Shown: piece after piece, positions 34,060-43,535 of the stretch | Layout of the letters: every line of letters starts with the position of its first letter | Numbering within the stretch: position 1 is the stretch's first letter | Source of the DNA: DATAXP01 sp963708675 | GTDB lineage: Bacteria > Planctomycetota > Planctomycetia > Pirellulales > PNKZ01 | Direction of reading: 5' to 3' | DNA length: 64,000 nucleotides | Assembly (NCBI GenBank): GCA_963708675.1 | Contig: CAVPTO010000003.1 | Span: forward strand, 4,898,001 to 4,962,000 | Position numbers and translations under genes: made by a program | The notes under the pieces: generated by a model | Seen by the model: the letters and a program-made list of their open reading frames with translations, nothing else | Told to the model about the DNA's origin: nothing | Database searches by the model: none

Positions 34060-35984
34060 TTGCCGCCCGTCGTCACACCTGCTCGGCCACCTGTGGAAGT
34101 ATCCTGCGAAACTCGCCTGCTGCCGGTTGGCGCCGAGCAGTTAGATTCGGACCGACTCCAGTTTCGGGTCTGGACCCCGCAACGCCGCAAGGTCGCGCTC
34201 GTTCTCGAGTCGCCCGCCAACGGCTCAGCTGCAGCCGAATTCGAGATGAAGCGCGAGGACGGCGGGTATTTCGCCGTCGAGACATCAGGCGCCCCTGGTC
34301 TGCTGTATCGCTACCGGCTCGATGGTGACGGGCAGTTGTATCCCGACCCCGCCTCGCGCTTTCAACCGCGCGGTCCCAGCGGACCATCGCAGGTGATCGA
34401 CGCGCGAAGCTTCGCCTGGACCGACAGCCACTGGCCTGGCGTCCGTCCCGAAGGCCAGGTCATTTACGAGATGCACATCGGCACCTTCACGCCCGAGGGG
34501 ACATGGGCCGCGGCGACCGAGCAACTGCCCGAACTCGCGCGCCTCGGCATCACGCTCATCGAACTGATGCCCATCGCCGAATTCCCCGGACGATTCGGGT
34601 GGAGCTACGATGGCGTCGCGCTGTTCGCGCCGAGTCATCTGTACGGCACGCCCGACGACTTTCGCCGCTTTGTCGATGTCGCCCATGCGCTCGGCGTCGG
34701 TGTGGCGCTCGACGTGGTTTACAACCACTTCGGGCTTGGCGAGTGTTCCATCGAACAGTTCGCCGAGGCTTACGTCAGCCAAAAGCATAAGAACGACTGG
34801 GGCAAGGCGATCAACTTCGACGGCGACGACAGCGGTCCCGTGCGTGAGTTCTTCTTGGCGAACATCCGGCATTGGGTCGCCGAGTATCATCTCGACGGCG
34901 TGCGCATCGATGCCACGCAAGCCTTCGAAGACGATTCGCCGGTACACATTCTCGGCGAGTTGGTGCGCGAAGCCCGCGCTGCGGCCGGGGGACGCTCGAT
35001 CATCGTCATCGCCGAAAGCGAACCGCAAGACGTCCGCATGCTTCGCGATCCCGCGCGTGGCGGGTTCGGCATGGACATGGCATGGAACGACGACTTCCAT
35101 CACACGGCGATGGTGCGCGCCACCGGACGCAGCGAGGCGTATTACACCGACTATCGCGGCAGAGCGCAAGAGTTCGTGGCCTCGATGAAGTGGGGCTATC
35201 TCTTCCAAGGCCAACGCTATGATTGGCAGAAGAAGCCTCGCGGCACTCCGGTGCTCGACCTTCCTGCATGCACGTTCGTCAATTACTTGCAGAATCACGA
35301 TCAACTTGCCAACTCCGCGCGCTGCCAGCGATTGCACGAGTTGACTAGTCCCGGTCGCCTGCGGGCGCTGACGGCAGTGCTGTTGCTTAGTCCCGGCACG
35401 CCGCTGCTGTTCCAGGGGCAAGAGTTCGCCGCGTCGAGTCCGTTCTGTTACTTCGCCGATCCACCGACGTCGATGGCCGCCGATGTCGTGAAAGGTCGGC
35501 ACGAGTTCATGAGCCAGTTTCCTTCGTACCTGTCGGAGGGCGTCGCGGAACAAACACCCGAGCCTTGCGAACCAGCGACCGCAGTGCGCTGTCGTTTGAA
35601 CTTTGCCGAGCGTCACACGAATGCAGCCATCTATGCGCTGCATGCCGATTTGATCAGGTTACGTCGCACCGACGTTTGCCTTCGCGTGCAGGACCGACGA
35701 CAGTTCGAGTGCGCCGTACTGACCGACGATTGCTTTTTGGCGCGTTACTTCCACAATGACTGCCAACGGCTGATGATCGTGAACTTTGGCACCGAGTTGC
35801 ACCTCTCACCCGCGCCGAACCGTTGCTCGCGCCGCCTGAGAACATGCAATGGAAGTTGCTGTGGAGTAGCGAAGACCCCAGCTACGGCGGCGTCGGCACG
35901 CCACCGCTCGAAACTGATCAGAACTGGCGCATCCCGCCCGAGTGTGTGGTCGTGCTCGAACCAGTGTCGAGGCCGGAGGATTGA
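34060..35984 (+). CDS. treZ: Malto-oligosyltrehalose trehalohydrolase, frameshifted near its end
   Basis: GH13 enzyme. An N-terminal early-set domain (FRVWTPQRRKVALVLES) is followed by YEMHIGTFTPEGTW, DVVYNHFG (region I), GVRIDATQAF (nucleophile Asp, region II), VIAESE (acid, region III) and NYLQNHDQ (region IV). It would release trehalose from maltooligosyltrehalose. The frame breaks near 35815; the next frame supplies the proper C-terminus (PPENMQWKLLWSSEDPSYGG ... EPVSRPED) to a stop at 35984. A start at a TTG is used by the longest frame. treY is not in the window; a debranching enzyme follows. Confidence 0.88.
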
Positions 35985-36168
35985 CCAGCGAGGACACGCA
36001 GCGATCGGAGACGGAAAGAGTTACGGAATTTGGTATTTGATTGTGTGATGTCGTCTCCGAGTGGCGCACTTCTTGCCGCGAGTGGATCTTTCAATCTAGC
36101 TTTTCTTTCTCATCTTCTTCTCGGTGTTCGCTGTGCTCCAATCTCCGCCATCCGAGAAACGACAGACG

Positions 36169-38220
36169 ATGAATTCAGTCGTTGCCATGCCCCCGGCATT
36201 CACCCGAGTTGCGTGGATGCCGATTGAAACGGCCGACAAGCACGATCTGCTCACGCGCGAATGGCTCGTGACCAACGGCCTCGGAGGTTACGCCTCGGGG
36301 ACGTTGGCCGGCGCGTGTACGCGCCGTTATCACGGGCTGCTGATCGCTGCGATGCCGGCTCCGATGGGCCGCGTGGTGATGTTCAATCACTTGCTCGAAG
36401 AGATTCGACTGACCGGCGGACGCGTCGTGCATCTCGGGGCGGAAGAGTCGCCGCATGAAGAGTTCGACGGCTCGCTGGCGACGCTCGGTGAGTTCCGTCT
36501 CGAAGACGGCGTTCCCGTATGGACGTATGACTTCGACGGTTACGTGATCGAGAAGCGCATCGTTCTTCCGCACTTGCAGAACACGGTGCATATCATCTAC
36601 CGGTTGCTCCGCGCTCCGCACGAGATTCGTTTGCGACTGCGGCCCTCGTTCGACTTTCGTCCGCACGAAGGTTCGGTCACGGCGGGCCCCGATCATCCGT
36701 ACGAAGTGACGGCCGTTGGCGAGCGCATCGAAGTTACCTCGGGCAATCTGCCGTCGCTGCGACTACGCATGAACGCGGCCTCGCCGGCGTTTGTGCTCGA
36801 TCGCGGTCAGTACCGCGATGTCTTCTATCGTGTCGAACGCGACCGCGGTTACGAATACACCGGTCGTCTGTGGAACCCTGGCTACTTCCGCACCAATGCC
36901 GGTGAAGGCCAAGAGGTTTCGCTGGTCGCGTCGACCGAGGATTGGGACACCATTCTCGCCTCGTCGAGCGCTGAGGCGCTGATTGCGGAACGTCAGCGCT
37001 CTGACCGCCTCGTGTACCAGGCCGATCCGAAAGCGCGCGAGGGTCTGGGGGCGGAGCTCGTGCTGGCGGCCGATCAATTCATCATCCGCCCGACGACGCG
37101 ACCGGTCGATTCTGCCCGCGCGCACGCGGCAGGCGACGAGATTCGCACGATCATCGCCGGCTATCACTGGTTCACCGATTGGGGTCGCGACACGATGATC
37201 AGCCTCGAAGGGCTGACGCTCTCGACCGGTCGCCACGAGGAAGCAGGCTACGTGCTGCGGACATTCGGCCGTTACGTTCGCGACGGATTGATTCCGAATC
37301 TGTTCCCGGAAGGCCAGCGCGAAGGCCTGTATCACACGGCCGACGCCACGTTATGGTTCTTCCACGCGCTCGATCGGTACCTCGCGATCACGGGTGACCA
37401 CGAGACGCTGCGGCTGCTGTTGCCGACGCTGAAGAACATCATCCACTACCACATTGTCGGCACGCGCTTCGGCATCGGCGTCGATTTCAACGATGGCCTG
37501 CTTCGCCAAGGGGCCGAGGGCTATCAGCTCACGTGGATGGATGCCAAGGTCGACGACTGGGTCGTCACTCCACGACGCGGCAAGGCTGTTGAGATCAACG
37601 CACTTTGGTACAACGCGCTGCGGTTGACCGAGCGCTGGTGCAAAGAGTTCGGCGATGGCGACGATGCCAACGAGCTTGGTTGCCGGGCTGACCAAGTCGC
37701 GGAGTCGTTCAATCGCCGTTTCTGGAACGAGCAGGGCGGCTATCTGCTCGACGTGATCGACGGCCCCGACGGCGACGACGCGAAGTTTCGCCCGAATCAA
37801 CTTCTGGCGATTTCACTGCCACACCCCGTGCTCGATTCCTCTCACTGGAAGGCCGTCGTCTCGAAGTGCACCGAGCGGTTGCTCACGCCCGTGGGGTTGC
37901 GTAGCCTCGCCCCTGGCGATCCAGACTACAAGCCGACCTACGACGGTGACCTGCGTGCGCGAGATGCCGCCTACCATCAGGGCACTGTCTGGGGATGGCT
38001 CATCGGGCCGTTCATCGACGCGTACTTGCGTGTCTATCCCGACCAGCGCGAAGAGGCCCGCAAGTTCCTCGTCGGTTTTGTCGCGCACATGAACGAAGCC
38101 TGCGTCGGCCAGATCAGTGAGGTCTTCGACGCCGAGGCGCCGTACTATCCGCGCGGCTGCGTGGCCCAAGCGTGGAGCGTGGCGGAGGTGCTTCGCACGT
38201 GGATCAAGACGGCGTCGTGA
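36169..38220 (+). CDS. Glycogen debranching enzyme (amylo-alpha-1,6-glucosidase type)
   Basis: 683 residues from the ATG at 36169. N-terminal beta domain (REWLVTNGLGGYASGTLAGA, RRYHGLLIAA) and a C-terminal (alpha/alpha)6 catalytic domain with IIAGYHWFTDWGRDTMISLE, LYHTADATLWFFHALDRYL, YQLTWMDAKVDDWVVTPRRG and AYHQGTVWGWLIGPFIDAYL. This is the archaeal/bacterial GDE_C type. It removes alpha-1,6 branches of glycogen. With treZ upstream the pair suggests glycogen turnover or conversion to trehalose. The stop codon is followed at once by a palindromic repeat. Confidence 0.92.
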   Translation: MNSVVAMPPAFTRVAWMPIETADKHDLLTREWLVTNGLGGYASGTLAGACTRRYHGLLIAAMPAPMGRVVMFNHLLEEIRLTGGRVVHLGAEESPHEEFDGSLATLGEFRLEDGVPVWTYDFDGYVIEKRIVLPHLQNTVHIIYRLLRAPHEIRLRLRPSFDFRPHEGSVTAGPDHPYEVTAVGERIEVTSGNLPSLRLRMNAASPAFVLDRGQYRDVFYRVERDRGYEYTGRLWNPGYFRTNAGEGQEVSLVASTEDWDTILASSSAEALIAERQRSDRLVYQADPKAREGLGAELVLAADQFIIRPTTRPVDSARAHAAGDEIRTIIAGYHWFTDWGRDTMISLEGLTLSTGRHEEAGYVLRTFGRYVRDGLIPNLFPEGQREGLYHTADATLWFFHALDRYLAITGDHETLRLLLPTLKNIIHYHIVGTRFGIGVDFNDGLLRQGAEGYQLTWMDAKVDDWVVTPRRGKAVEINALWYNALRLTERWCKEFGDGDDANELGCRADQVAESFNRRFWNEQGGYLLDVIDGPDGDDAKFRPNQLLAISLPHPVLDSSHWKAVVSKCTERLLTPVGLRSLAPGDPDYKPTYDGDLRARDAAYHQGTVWGWLIGPFIDAYLRVYPDQREEARKFLVGFVAHMNEACVGQISEVFDAEAPYYPRGCVAQAWSVAEVLRTWIKTAS

Positions 38221-38221
38221 A

Positions 38222-38335
38222 CCCCTCTCCCCTTGTGGGAGAGGGTGGTTCGCCAACGGCGAACCGGGTGAGGGGGCGACACGAGTACAAGCATCAACCC
38301 CTCACTCCTGCCCCTCTCCCGCAAGGGGAGAGGGT
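38222..38335. repeat. Palindromic repeat, type 2 copy C
   Basis: Modules: CCCCTCTCCCCTTGTGGGAG hairpin, GGTTCGCC / GGCGAACC hairpin, variable centre, CCCCTCTCCCGCAAGGGGAG hairpin. Inverted relative to the copy at 48829-48941. It fills the gap between two convergent genes and may serve as a bidirectional terminator. Confidence 0.85.
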
Positions 38336-38341
38336 TGCGAA

Positions 38342-39859
38342 TCACGGGAACTGCGCCGGCGCAGTCGTCTCGCCGCGGTCGATCTCCGGCAACACCACGC
38401 CATCGCGGGCATACAACTCGAAAGCGCCGTCGCGATACACGCGATGCCAGCCTTTGGCCGTGTCGATCACCTCGGCGAGTTTGCAATTGCGCGGAACGAG
38501 CAACACGTCGGTCGCATACTTATTGAGCGTCGCTTCCCAGCCGGGAGATGCGGTGTACATCGCCTCGTTCTCTTCAAGCACTCCGTGCTTGTAGGCGACT
38601 TCGTAGCGGCCGTCGAGGCTGACCTTCACGTTCGGATGCAGTTTCCACATCACGAACCCACCGGGGACGAATGGCACCATCAGGTTGCCGTGGAAATCGC
38701 TCTCGGCGAGATAATCGACCGCGCCGGCCGGGTACATCGGTCGGCCGGTCACTTCATCGGCGATCGTCACCGGCAGCTTCATCTTCCAGAACTGCGCCGG
38801 CACTGCGCGCGTCATGCACAGCAACACGACGATCGCCGAGAAGCCCGCGATCCACTTACGCCGTTTCTGCCACAAGTCTTGCAGCGAATCGCCCAATGGC
38901 GTCGCATCGAGCCATGCCGGCACGTAGCTCAACCACACGACGAAGTACAGCGAAAGGTGTCGCGTGTGCTTGAGCGCCGCCAGTGCAGTGAGCGCGAGCA
39001 CCAACAGACCCGGCATGCCGCGCCATCCCAACTGCAGGTAGGCGTACACGACCAACAGCACCGAGATCAGATAGACCATGAACGTCGTGGGATCGTTCTT
39101 CCAAAGCGGAAGCCACTCGAGAATCATCGGGCGATCCATCGCCAATGCGTCGGCCAGGTATCCGTAGTAACTGACGCCATAAGGGTTCAGCACCACGAGC
39201 CCGAGCAGTCCGAAACCCAGGATGACGAGATGTTGCCACTCCTTGCCGCGTATCGCTTGTTCGACGGCGTGAGCAGCGAGCACGGTCAGCCCCACGACAA
39301 AACCGGCGTGCACGTTCAACCAAATGACGAAGATCGGCAGCCACGCGAGCATCCAAATGCGCCGGCCGCGCTCGTCGAGATCGAGCCAGTTCACCAAGAG
39401 CGCGAGGAACAGCATCGTGAACAGCTGCGCGGATCGTCGTGAAGCCGTAGCAACCGGCCAGAATGATTGCCGGCGCAACGGAGAGAATCGACACCCAACT
39501 TGCGCCACGTCGTCGTGCGGTCCAGAAGCAGAGAATCGCCACACCCGCCGTGAGCGCGTATTTAAGGGCCATGATGCCTGGCGCGCCGGCGTACTCGGCC
39601 ACGCGGAACATGATCTCCCCGGTGCCCCACTCGTGATGCACGACGGGGTACACGGTTGGCGTGTAGGCGAAGCGGTCGTCCCAAGGCAGATGGCCGATCC
39701 GTTGGGCCTCGCGCACAGCGCCATCTCGTGCCACATGTCGGGATCGACAAACGTCAGTCCCGATAGGTTGACGAGGAACATGCCGGCAATGGCCGCCCCC
39801 GCCAGCGCGAGCGCTAGCCGTGACGACTGTAACGGCGGATTCGGATGTGCAGTGGCCAT
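38342..39859 (-). CDS. Polytopic membrane protein (GT-C-like), frameshifted
   Basis: About 505 residues once two frameshifts are repaired. From the ATG at 39859: a first helix (LALALAGAAIAGMFLVNL), FVDPDMWHEMAL, then in the next frame (about 39715 to 39430) REAQRIGHLPWDDRFAYTPT and HHEWGTGEIMF, then back to the first frame with QLFTMLFLALLVNWLDLDER and several further helices, ending in a soluble domain (VSLDGRYEVAYKHGVLEENE). The acidic-loop-plus-many-helices plan resembles GT-C glycosyltransferases, but no family is certain. Both breaks fall in GC-rich runs and look like sequence errors. Confidence 0.65.
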   Translation of the reverse strand: MATAHPNPPLQSSRLALALAGAAIAGMFLVNLSGLTFVDPDMWHEMALCARPNGSAICLGTTASPTRQPCTPSCITSGAPGRSCSAWPSTPARQASWPLNTRSRRVWRFSASGPHDDVAQVGCRFSPLRRQSFWPVATASRRSAQLFTMLFLALLVNWLDLDERGRRIWMLAWLPIFVIWLNVHAGFVVGLTVLAAHAVEQAIRGKEWQHLVILGFGLLGLVVLNPYGVSYYGYLADALAMDRPMILEWLPLWKNDPTTFMVYLISVLLVVYAYLQLGWRGMPGLLVLALTALAALKHTRHLSLYFVVWLSYVPAWLDATPLGDSLQDLWQKRRKWIAGFSAIVVLLCMTRAVPAQFWKMKLPVTIADEVTGRPMYPAGAVDYLAESDFHGNLMVPFVPGGFVMWKLHPNVKVSLDGRYEVAYKHGVLEENEAMYTASPGWEATLNKYATDVLLVPRNCKLAEVIDTAKGWHRVYRDGAFELYARDGVVLPEIDRGETTAPAQFP

Positions 39860-39922
39860 GGGCGCGGACCTCCGCCCAAACATAGGCCACGCGCAAGGCG
39901 CGTAGACGCGCTTTGTCGGCAG

Positions 39923-40077
39923 GGTTATTGATCCTCAGAAAACAACGTTAATCGCGATGATGCTATCCATCCCCGCTTGCGGTTTCGCGCGCTTACCGCC
40001 CCGAAGACGCGCGAAACCGCAAGCGGTGATACGACGCGTACGCCCTGGTTTCCGCGGTTCTCTAAGGATCAATAACC
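39923..40077. repeat. Nested palindromic element, REP-like copy 2
   Basis: Outer 13-bp inverted ends GGTTATTGATCCT (39923-39935) and AGGATCAATAACC (40065-40077) enclose an inner palindrome with 19-bp arms CCGCTTGCGGTTTCGCGCG (39973-39991 / 40008-40026). Total 155 bp. Shares core and flank with 22557-22655. It ends 2 bp before the alanine dehydrogenase stop codon. Confidence 0.8.
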
Positions 40078-40078
40078 G

Positions 40079-41188
40079 CTAAACATCCCAGCGTTTGTGA
40101 TATTTGAACCCGAAGGTCTCAGCCACGGCGCGGTTCGTGACCTCGCCTGCAATCACGTTCACGGCTCGGGCGATCGGTTTCAACTCCGCGGCCGCTGCGG
40201 CCATGCCACGCTTGGCGATCTGCATCACCCAGGGAAGCGTGACGTTGCACAGCGCGTAGGTGCTCGTGCGACCGACCGCGCCGGGCATGTTCGTTACGCA
40301 GTAATGCAGCACGTGATCGATGATGTACGTCGGCTCGCTGTGCGTTGTCGGTCGGCTCGTCGCAATGCAACCGCCTTGGTCAATGGCGACGTCGATGATG
40401 ACGCTCCCCGGCTGCATGAGTTTCAGGTCGTCGGCCTCGACAAGCCGCGGCGCTTTCGCTCCGGGAATAAGCACGGCGCCTACCACAAGATCGGCGCGCC
40501 GTAAGTATTCACGAATTGTGTGACGATCGCTGAACAAACAGTCGACGTTCGGCGGCATGACGTCGTCGAGGTATCGCAGACGTTCCATGTTCACGTCGAG
40601 CAGCGCGATGTTCGCCCCGAAACCGGCAGCGACCTTCGCAGCGTTCGCGCCGACGACGCCGCCGCCGAGCACGAGAATATTGGCAGGCGCGACACCCGGC
40701 ACACCGCCCAACAGAATGCCGCGTCCCATCTGCGGACGTTCGAGGTATTTCGCCCCTTCTTGGATGCTCATGCGGCCGGCAACTTCGCTCATCGGCGTGA
40801 GCAGCGGCAGCGTGCCACGGTCGTCGGCCAACGTTTCGTAGGCGACGGCGGTGATGCCGCTGGCGATCACGGCCTCGGTGAGGGCGCGATCGGCGGCAAA
40901 GTGGAAATACGTGAAAACGATTTGCCCGGGCCGAAGTCGCGGCCACTCGCCAGGCATCGGCTCCTTCACCTTGACGATCATGTCGGCAGCGCCGAACACC
41001 TCGTCGGGCGAATTGACGATCGTCGCGCCGTTGTCGGAGTAACGCTCGTCAGGAATGCCGGAGCCCAACCCCGCCCCAGCTTCGAGCAGCACACGGTGCC
41101 CTGCCCTGGTCAGCTCTTCGACACCAACGGGCAGCATCGCGACGCGGTATTCGTCGCGTTTCACTTCTTTGGGGACGCCGACAATCAT
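40079..41188 (-). CDS. ald: Alanine dehydrogenase
   Basis: 369 residues, the normal length. N-terminal MIVGVPKEVKRDEYRVAMLP, then ADMIVKVKEP and TYFHFAADRALTEAVIASG, the NAD-binding ILVLGGGVVGANAAKVAAGF, and VIIDVAIDQGGC with PTYIIDHVLHYCVTNMPGAV are all hallmark segments. It interconverts alanine with pyruvate and ammonia using NAD in the cytoplasm. It is divergent from the sulfatase gene. The 155-bp palindromic element sits directly at its 3' end. Confidence 0.95.
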   Translation of the reverse strand: MIVGVPKEVKRDEYRVAMLPVGVEELTRAGHRVLLEAGAGLGSGIPDERYSDNGATIVNSPDEVFGAADMIVKVKEPMPGEWPRLRPGQIVFTYFHFAADRALTEAVIASGITAVAYETLADDRGTLPLLTPMSEVAGRMSIQEGAKYLERPQMGRGILLGGVPGVAPANILVLGGGVVGANAAKVAAGFGANIALLDVNMERLRYLDDVMPPNVDCLFSDRHTIREYLRRADLVVGAVLIPGAKAPRLVEADDLKLMQPGSVIIDVAIDQGGCIATSRPTTHSEPTYIIDHVLHYCVTNMPGAVGRTSTYALCNVTLPWVMQIAKRGMAAAAAELKPIARAVNVIAGEVTNRAVAETFGFKYHKRWDV

Positions 41189-41434
41189 GGACGCAATCTT
41201 ACCGGGCGGTCATTAGGGCGGCTAGCGCTCGATTCGTCGCGGTAATGAAACGTTTAGAAGGTTGTTGGGAACCCGCTTGCCGGGTCGTCCACGACCCGGA
41301 TTCCGCCCCGTGGACGGGGCGGCTAAGCGATCAAACTCGCCGGGTAAACATTCCGCGACAGCCACGATTATTCGACGCTCAGCGCGTCGGTAAATACTAT
41401 AGGAACGACATCCCGCACCATCGAGCACCACGCC

Positions 41435-43408
41435 ATGAAGCGTTTCCTCACGATCGTCGCCTTGATCGGTTGTTCTGTTGCCTCGCAAGTGGGACACGCA
41501 GCCGACGCTAAGAAGCGACCGAACTTTCTGTTCATCTACACTGACGACCAGCGCTGGGACGCAATGAGCGTTGTGCAGCGCGAGCAAGGCGAGCGGGGGC
41601 GCTTCCCTTGGTTCTCGACGCCGAACATGGACCGCCTCGCGTCCGAAGGCATCCGCTTCCGCAATGCCTTCGTCACGATGTCGCTGTGTGCGCCCAGTCG
41701 CGCAGCGTATCTCACGTCGCGCTACAACCATCTCAACGGCGTGCCGAGCAATCAGGTTCCCTTCCCCGAAGACAACGTCACCTATGCGACGTTGCTGCGC
41801 GACGCTGGCTACAAAACCTGTTACGTCGGCAAATGGCACATGGATGGGCAGGAGAATCGTCCTGGCTTCGATTTCTCGGCCAGCTTCGTCGGACAAGGCA
41901 AATACTTCGACTGCCCGATCCTCGTGAACGGCGAGGAGTTCGAGAGCGACGGATTCGTCGATGATGTGACGACCAACTACGCTTTGAACTTCATGGACGA
42001 TCATCAGGCTGAGCCGTTCGCGATGGTCGTGGGTTTCAAGTCGACGCACGGCCCGTTCACGCCGCCCGAGCGCGCCGAGAATCGCTTTGAAGGCAAAGAG
42101 GCCCGATCGGTTCCAAATCTGACCGTGCCGTCGATTTATAAGGACGAGCGCTTTCCAGACGGCCCGAAGAAAGAAACGAACCTCGGCTATTTCCGCTGCT
42201 TGTCGGCGATCGACGAGAACATCGGCCGACTGCTCGACATGCTTGAAAAGCTGGACATCGCCGACAATACGGTCGTCGTGTTCACGAGCGATAACGGCTA
42301 TTACCTCGGCGAACACGGCCTCGGTGACAAGCGAACGGCCTACGAAGAATCGATTCGCATTCCGATGATTGTTCGTTGGCCGGGGCATGTTCCGGCAGGC
42401 GCCACACGCGACGAGATGGTGCTCAATATCGACATCGCGCCGACGTTCTTAGACATCGCCGGCGTCGCGGTTCCCAAGGAGATGCAAGGTCGAAGCTGGA
42501 CGCCGTTGTTCTCCGGCAAGCCCGACGGATGGCGAGACTCGTTCTTTTACGAGTATTTCCGCGAGGGCAAAACCGGTGCGCCGACCGTCTACGCCGTGCG
42601 AACCGAAACGGCCAAGTACGTGACGTATCCGGGGCATCCCGAGTGGACCGAAGTCTTCGATTTGAAGGCCGACCCTTACGAGATCAAGAACCTCGCCGCT
42701 GATCCGTCCGGCGTTAATCTTCGCGCAAAACTTGAGGCTGAGTTCGAGAAGCAGAAGAAAGCCGTCGATTTTGTCGAGCCTGCGGAGACGAAGCGCGTGG
42801 CATACAACGAACCTCGCAACGCTTGGGTTCTGGAGTATCGTTTCGACAAGGACGATCTGGACAAGGTCATCGACGCCTCGACCTTTCGCAACGATGGAAC
42901 CGCGACCGGCACGGAGGTCGTCGACGGCCACAACGGCGCTAAGGCACGCAAGTTCGATGGCGAGGATGTGATCGAAGTCGGCAACCCGGCCAGCATCGAT
43001 CCTTCGGGGCACGACTGGACGCTGGAGCTGGTGTTCAAGGCGAGTGCGCCGGACGGCATCTTATTGGCGCATGGCGGCGCGTCGACGGGCTACGCGGTGG
43101 CGTTGGAAGACGGCAAGGTGGTGATGGTTGTCAATGCGAACAAACGCTCGACGCGAGTCGTGTCGAAACGCCGCATCGGCGACGATTGGACTACCGTGCG
43201 CGCAGGCATCGAAGGGACCACGGCTTGGCTGTCGGTCGATGGCGGTGAGTCGGTGGCCAAACCCCTGAAGGCTCAGATTGAACGCACGCCCAACAACGGC
43301 CTGCAGATTGGCGACGATCTTGTCAGTAAAGTTTTCGGTGATGTGAAGATGCCAGGCTTCAAAGGGCTGATCGAATCGGTGCGTCTGTACAGCGGTAAGA
43401 CGCCGTAG
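41435..43408 (+). CDS. Secreted sulfatase with C-terminal LamG-like domain
   Basis: 657 residues with a signal peptide (FLTIVALIGCSVASQVGHAA). Sulfatase signature SLCAPSRAAYLTSR with C85 as the residue matured to formylglycine; metal ligands in IYTDDQ (D37, D38) and TSDNGYYLGEHGL; VGKWHMDG also conserved. After ~475 a beta-sandwich domain (WVLEYRFDKDDLDKVIDAST ... WTLELVFKASAPDGILLAHG) resembles concanavalin/LamG folds that bind glycans. It would remove sulfate from algal or host polysaccharide outside the cytoplasm, typical for planctomycetes. No transporter or anSME gene adjacent. Confidence 0.93.
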   Translation: MKRFLTIVALIGCSVASQVGHAADAKKRPNFLFIYTDDQRWDAMSVVQREQGERGRFPWFSTPNMDRLASEGIRFRNAFVTMSLCAPSRAAYLTSRYNHLNGVPSNQVPFPEDNVTYATLLRDAGYKTCYVGKWHMDGQENRPGFDFSASFVGQGKYFDCPILVNGEEFESDGFVDDVTTNYALNFMDDHQAEPFAMVVGFKSTHGPFTPPERAENRFEGKEARSVPNLTVPSIYKDERFPDGPKKETNLGYFRCLSAIDENIGRLLDMLEKLDIADNTVVVFTSDNGYYLGEHGLGDKRTAYEESIRIPMIVRWPGHVPAGATRDEMVLNIDIAPTFLDIAGVAVPKEMQGRSWTPLFSGKPDGWRDSFFYEYFREGKTGAPTVYAVRTETAKYVTYPGHPEWTEVFDLKADPYEIKNLAADPSGVNLRAKLEAEFEKQKKAVDFVEPAETKRVAYNEPRNAWVLEYRFDKDDLDKVIDASTFRNDGTATGTEVVDGHNGAKARKFDGEDVIEVGNPASIDPSGHDWTLELVFKASAPDGILLAHGGASTGYAVALEDGKVVMVVNANKRSTRVVSKRRIGDDWTTVRAGIEGTTAWLSVDGGESVAKPLKAQIERTPNNGLQIGDDLVSKVFGDVKMPGFKGLIESVRLYSGKTP

Positions 43409-43535
43409 GACATAGGACTAACGACGATGTTGCCATTTCGCCACACGGTCGGGCGATCGCGCCGGCGGCCAATCGCAACCCGAGAGTGACCTATGCTTGC
43501 GATGGACTTCACCCCCCGACGGATGGTTCATCGCG

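Noticed and set aside
34285..35643. 452-codon open frame antisense to treZ
   Set aside because: Shadow of a clear GH13 gene; composition not protein-like.
38117..39442. 441-codon plus-strand frame over the membrane protein gene
   Set aside because: It overlaps the end of the debranching gene and a palindromic repeat and is His/Arg/Gln-rich; the minus strand shows real membrane helices.
41222..42388. 388-codon open frame antisense to the sulfatase
   Set aside because: Shadow of the sulfatase; the opposite strand holds all conserved motifs.
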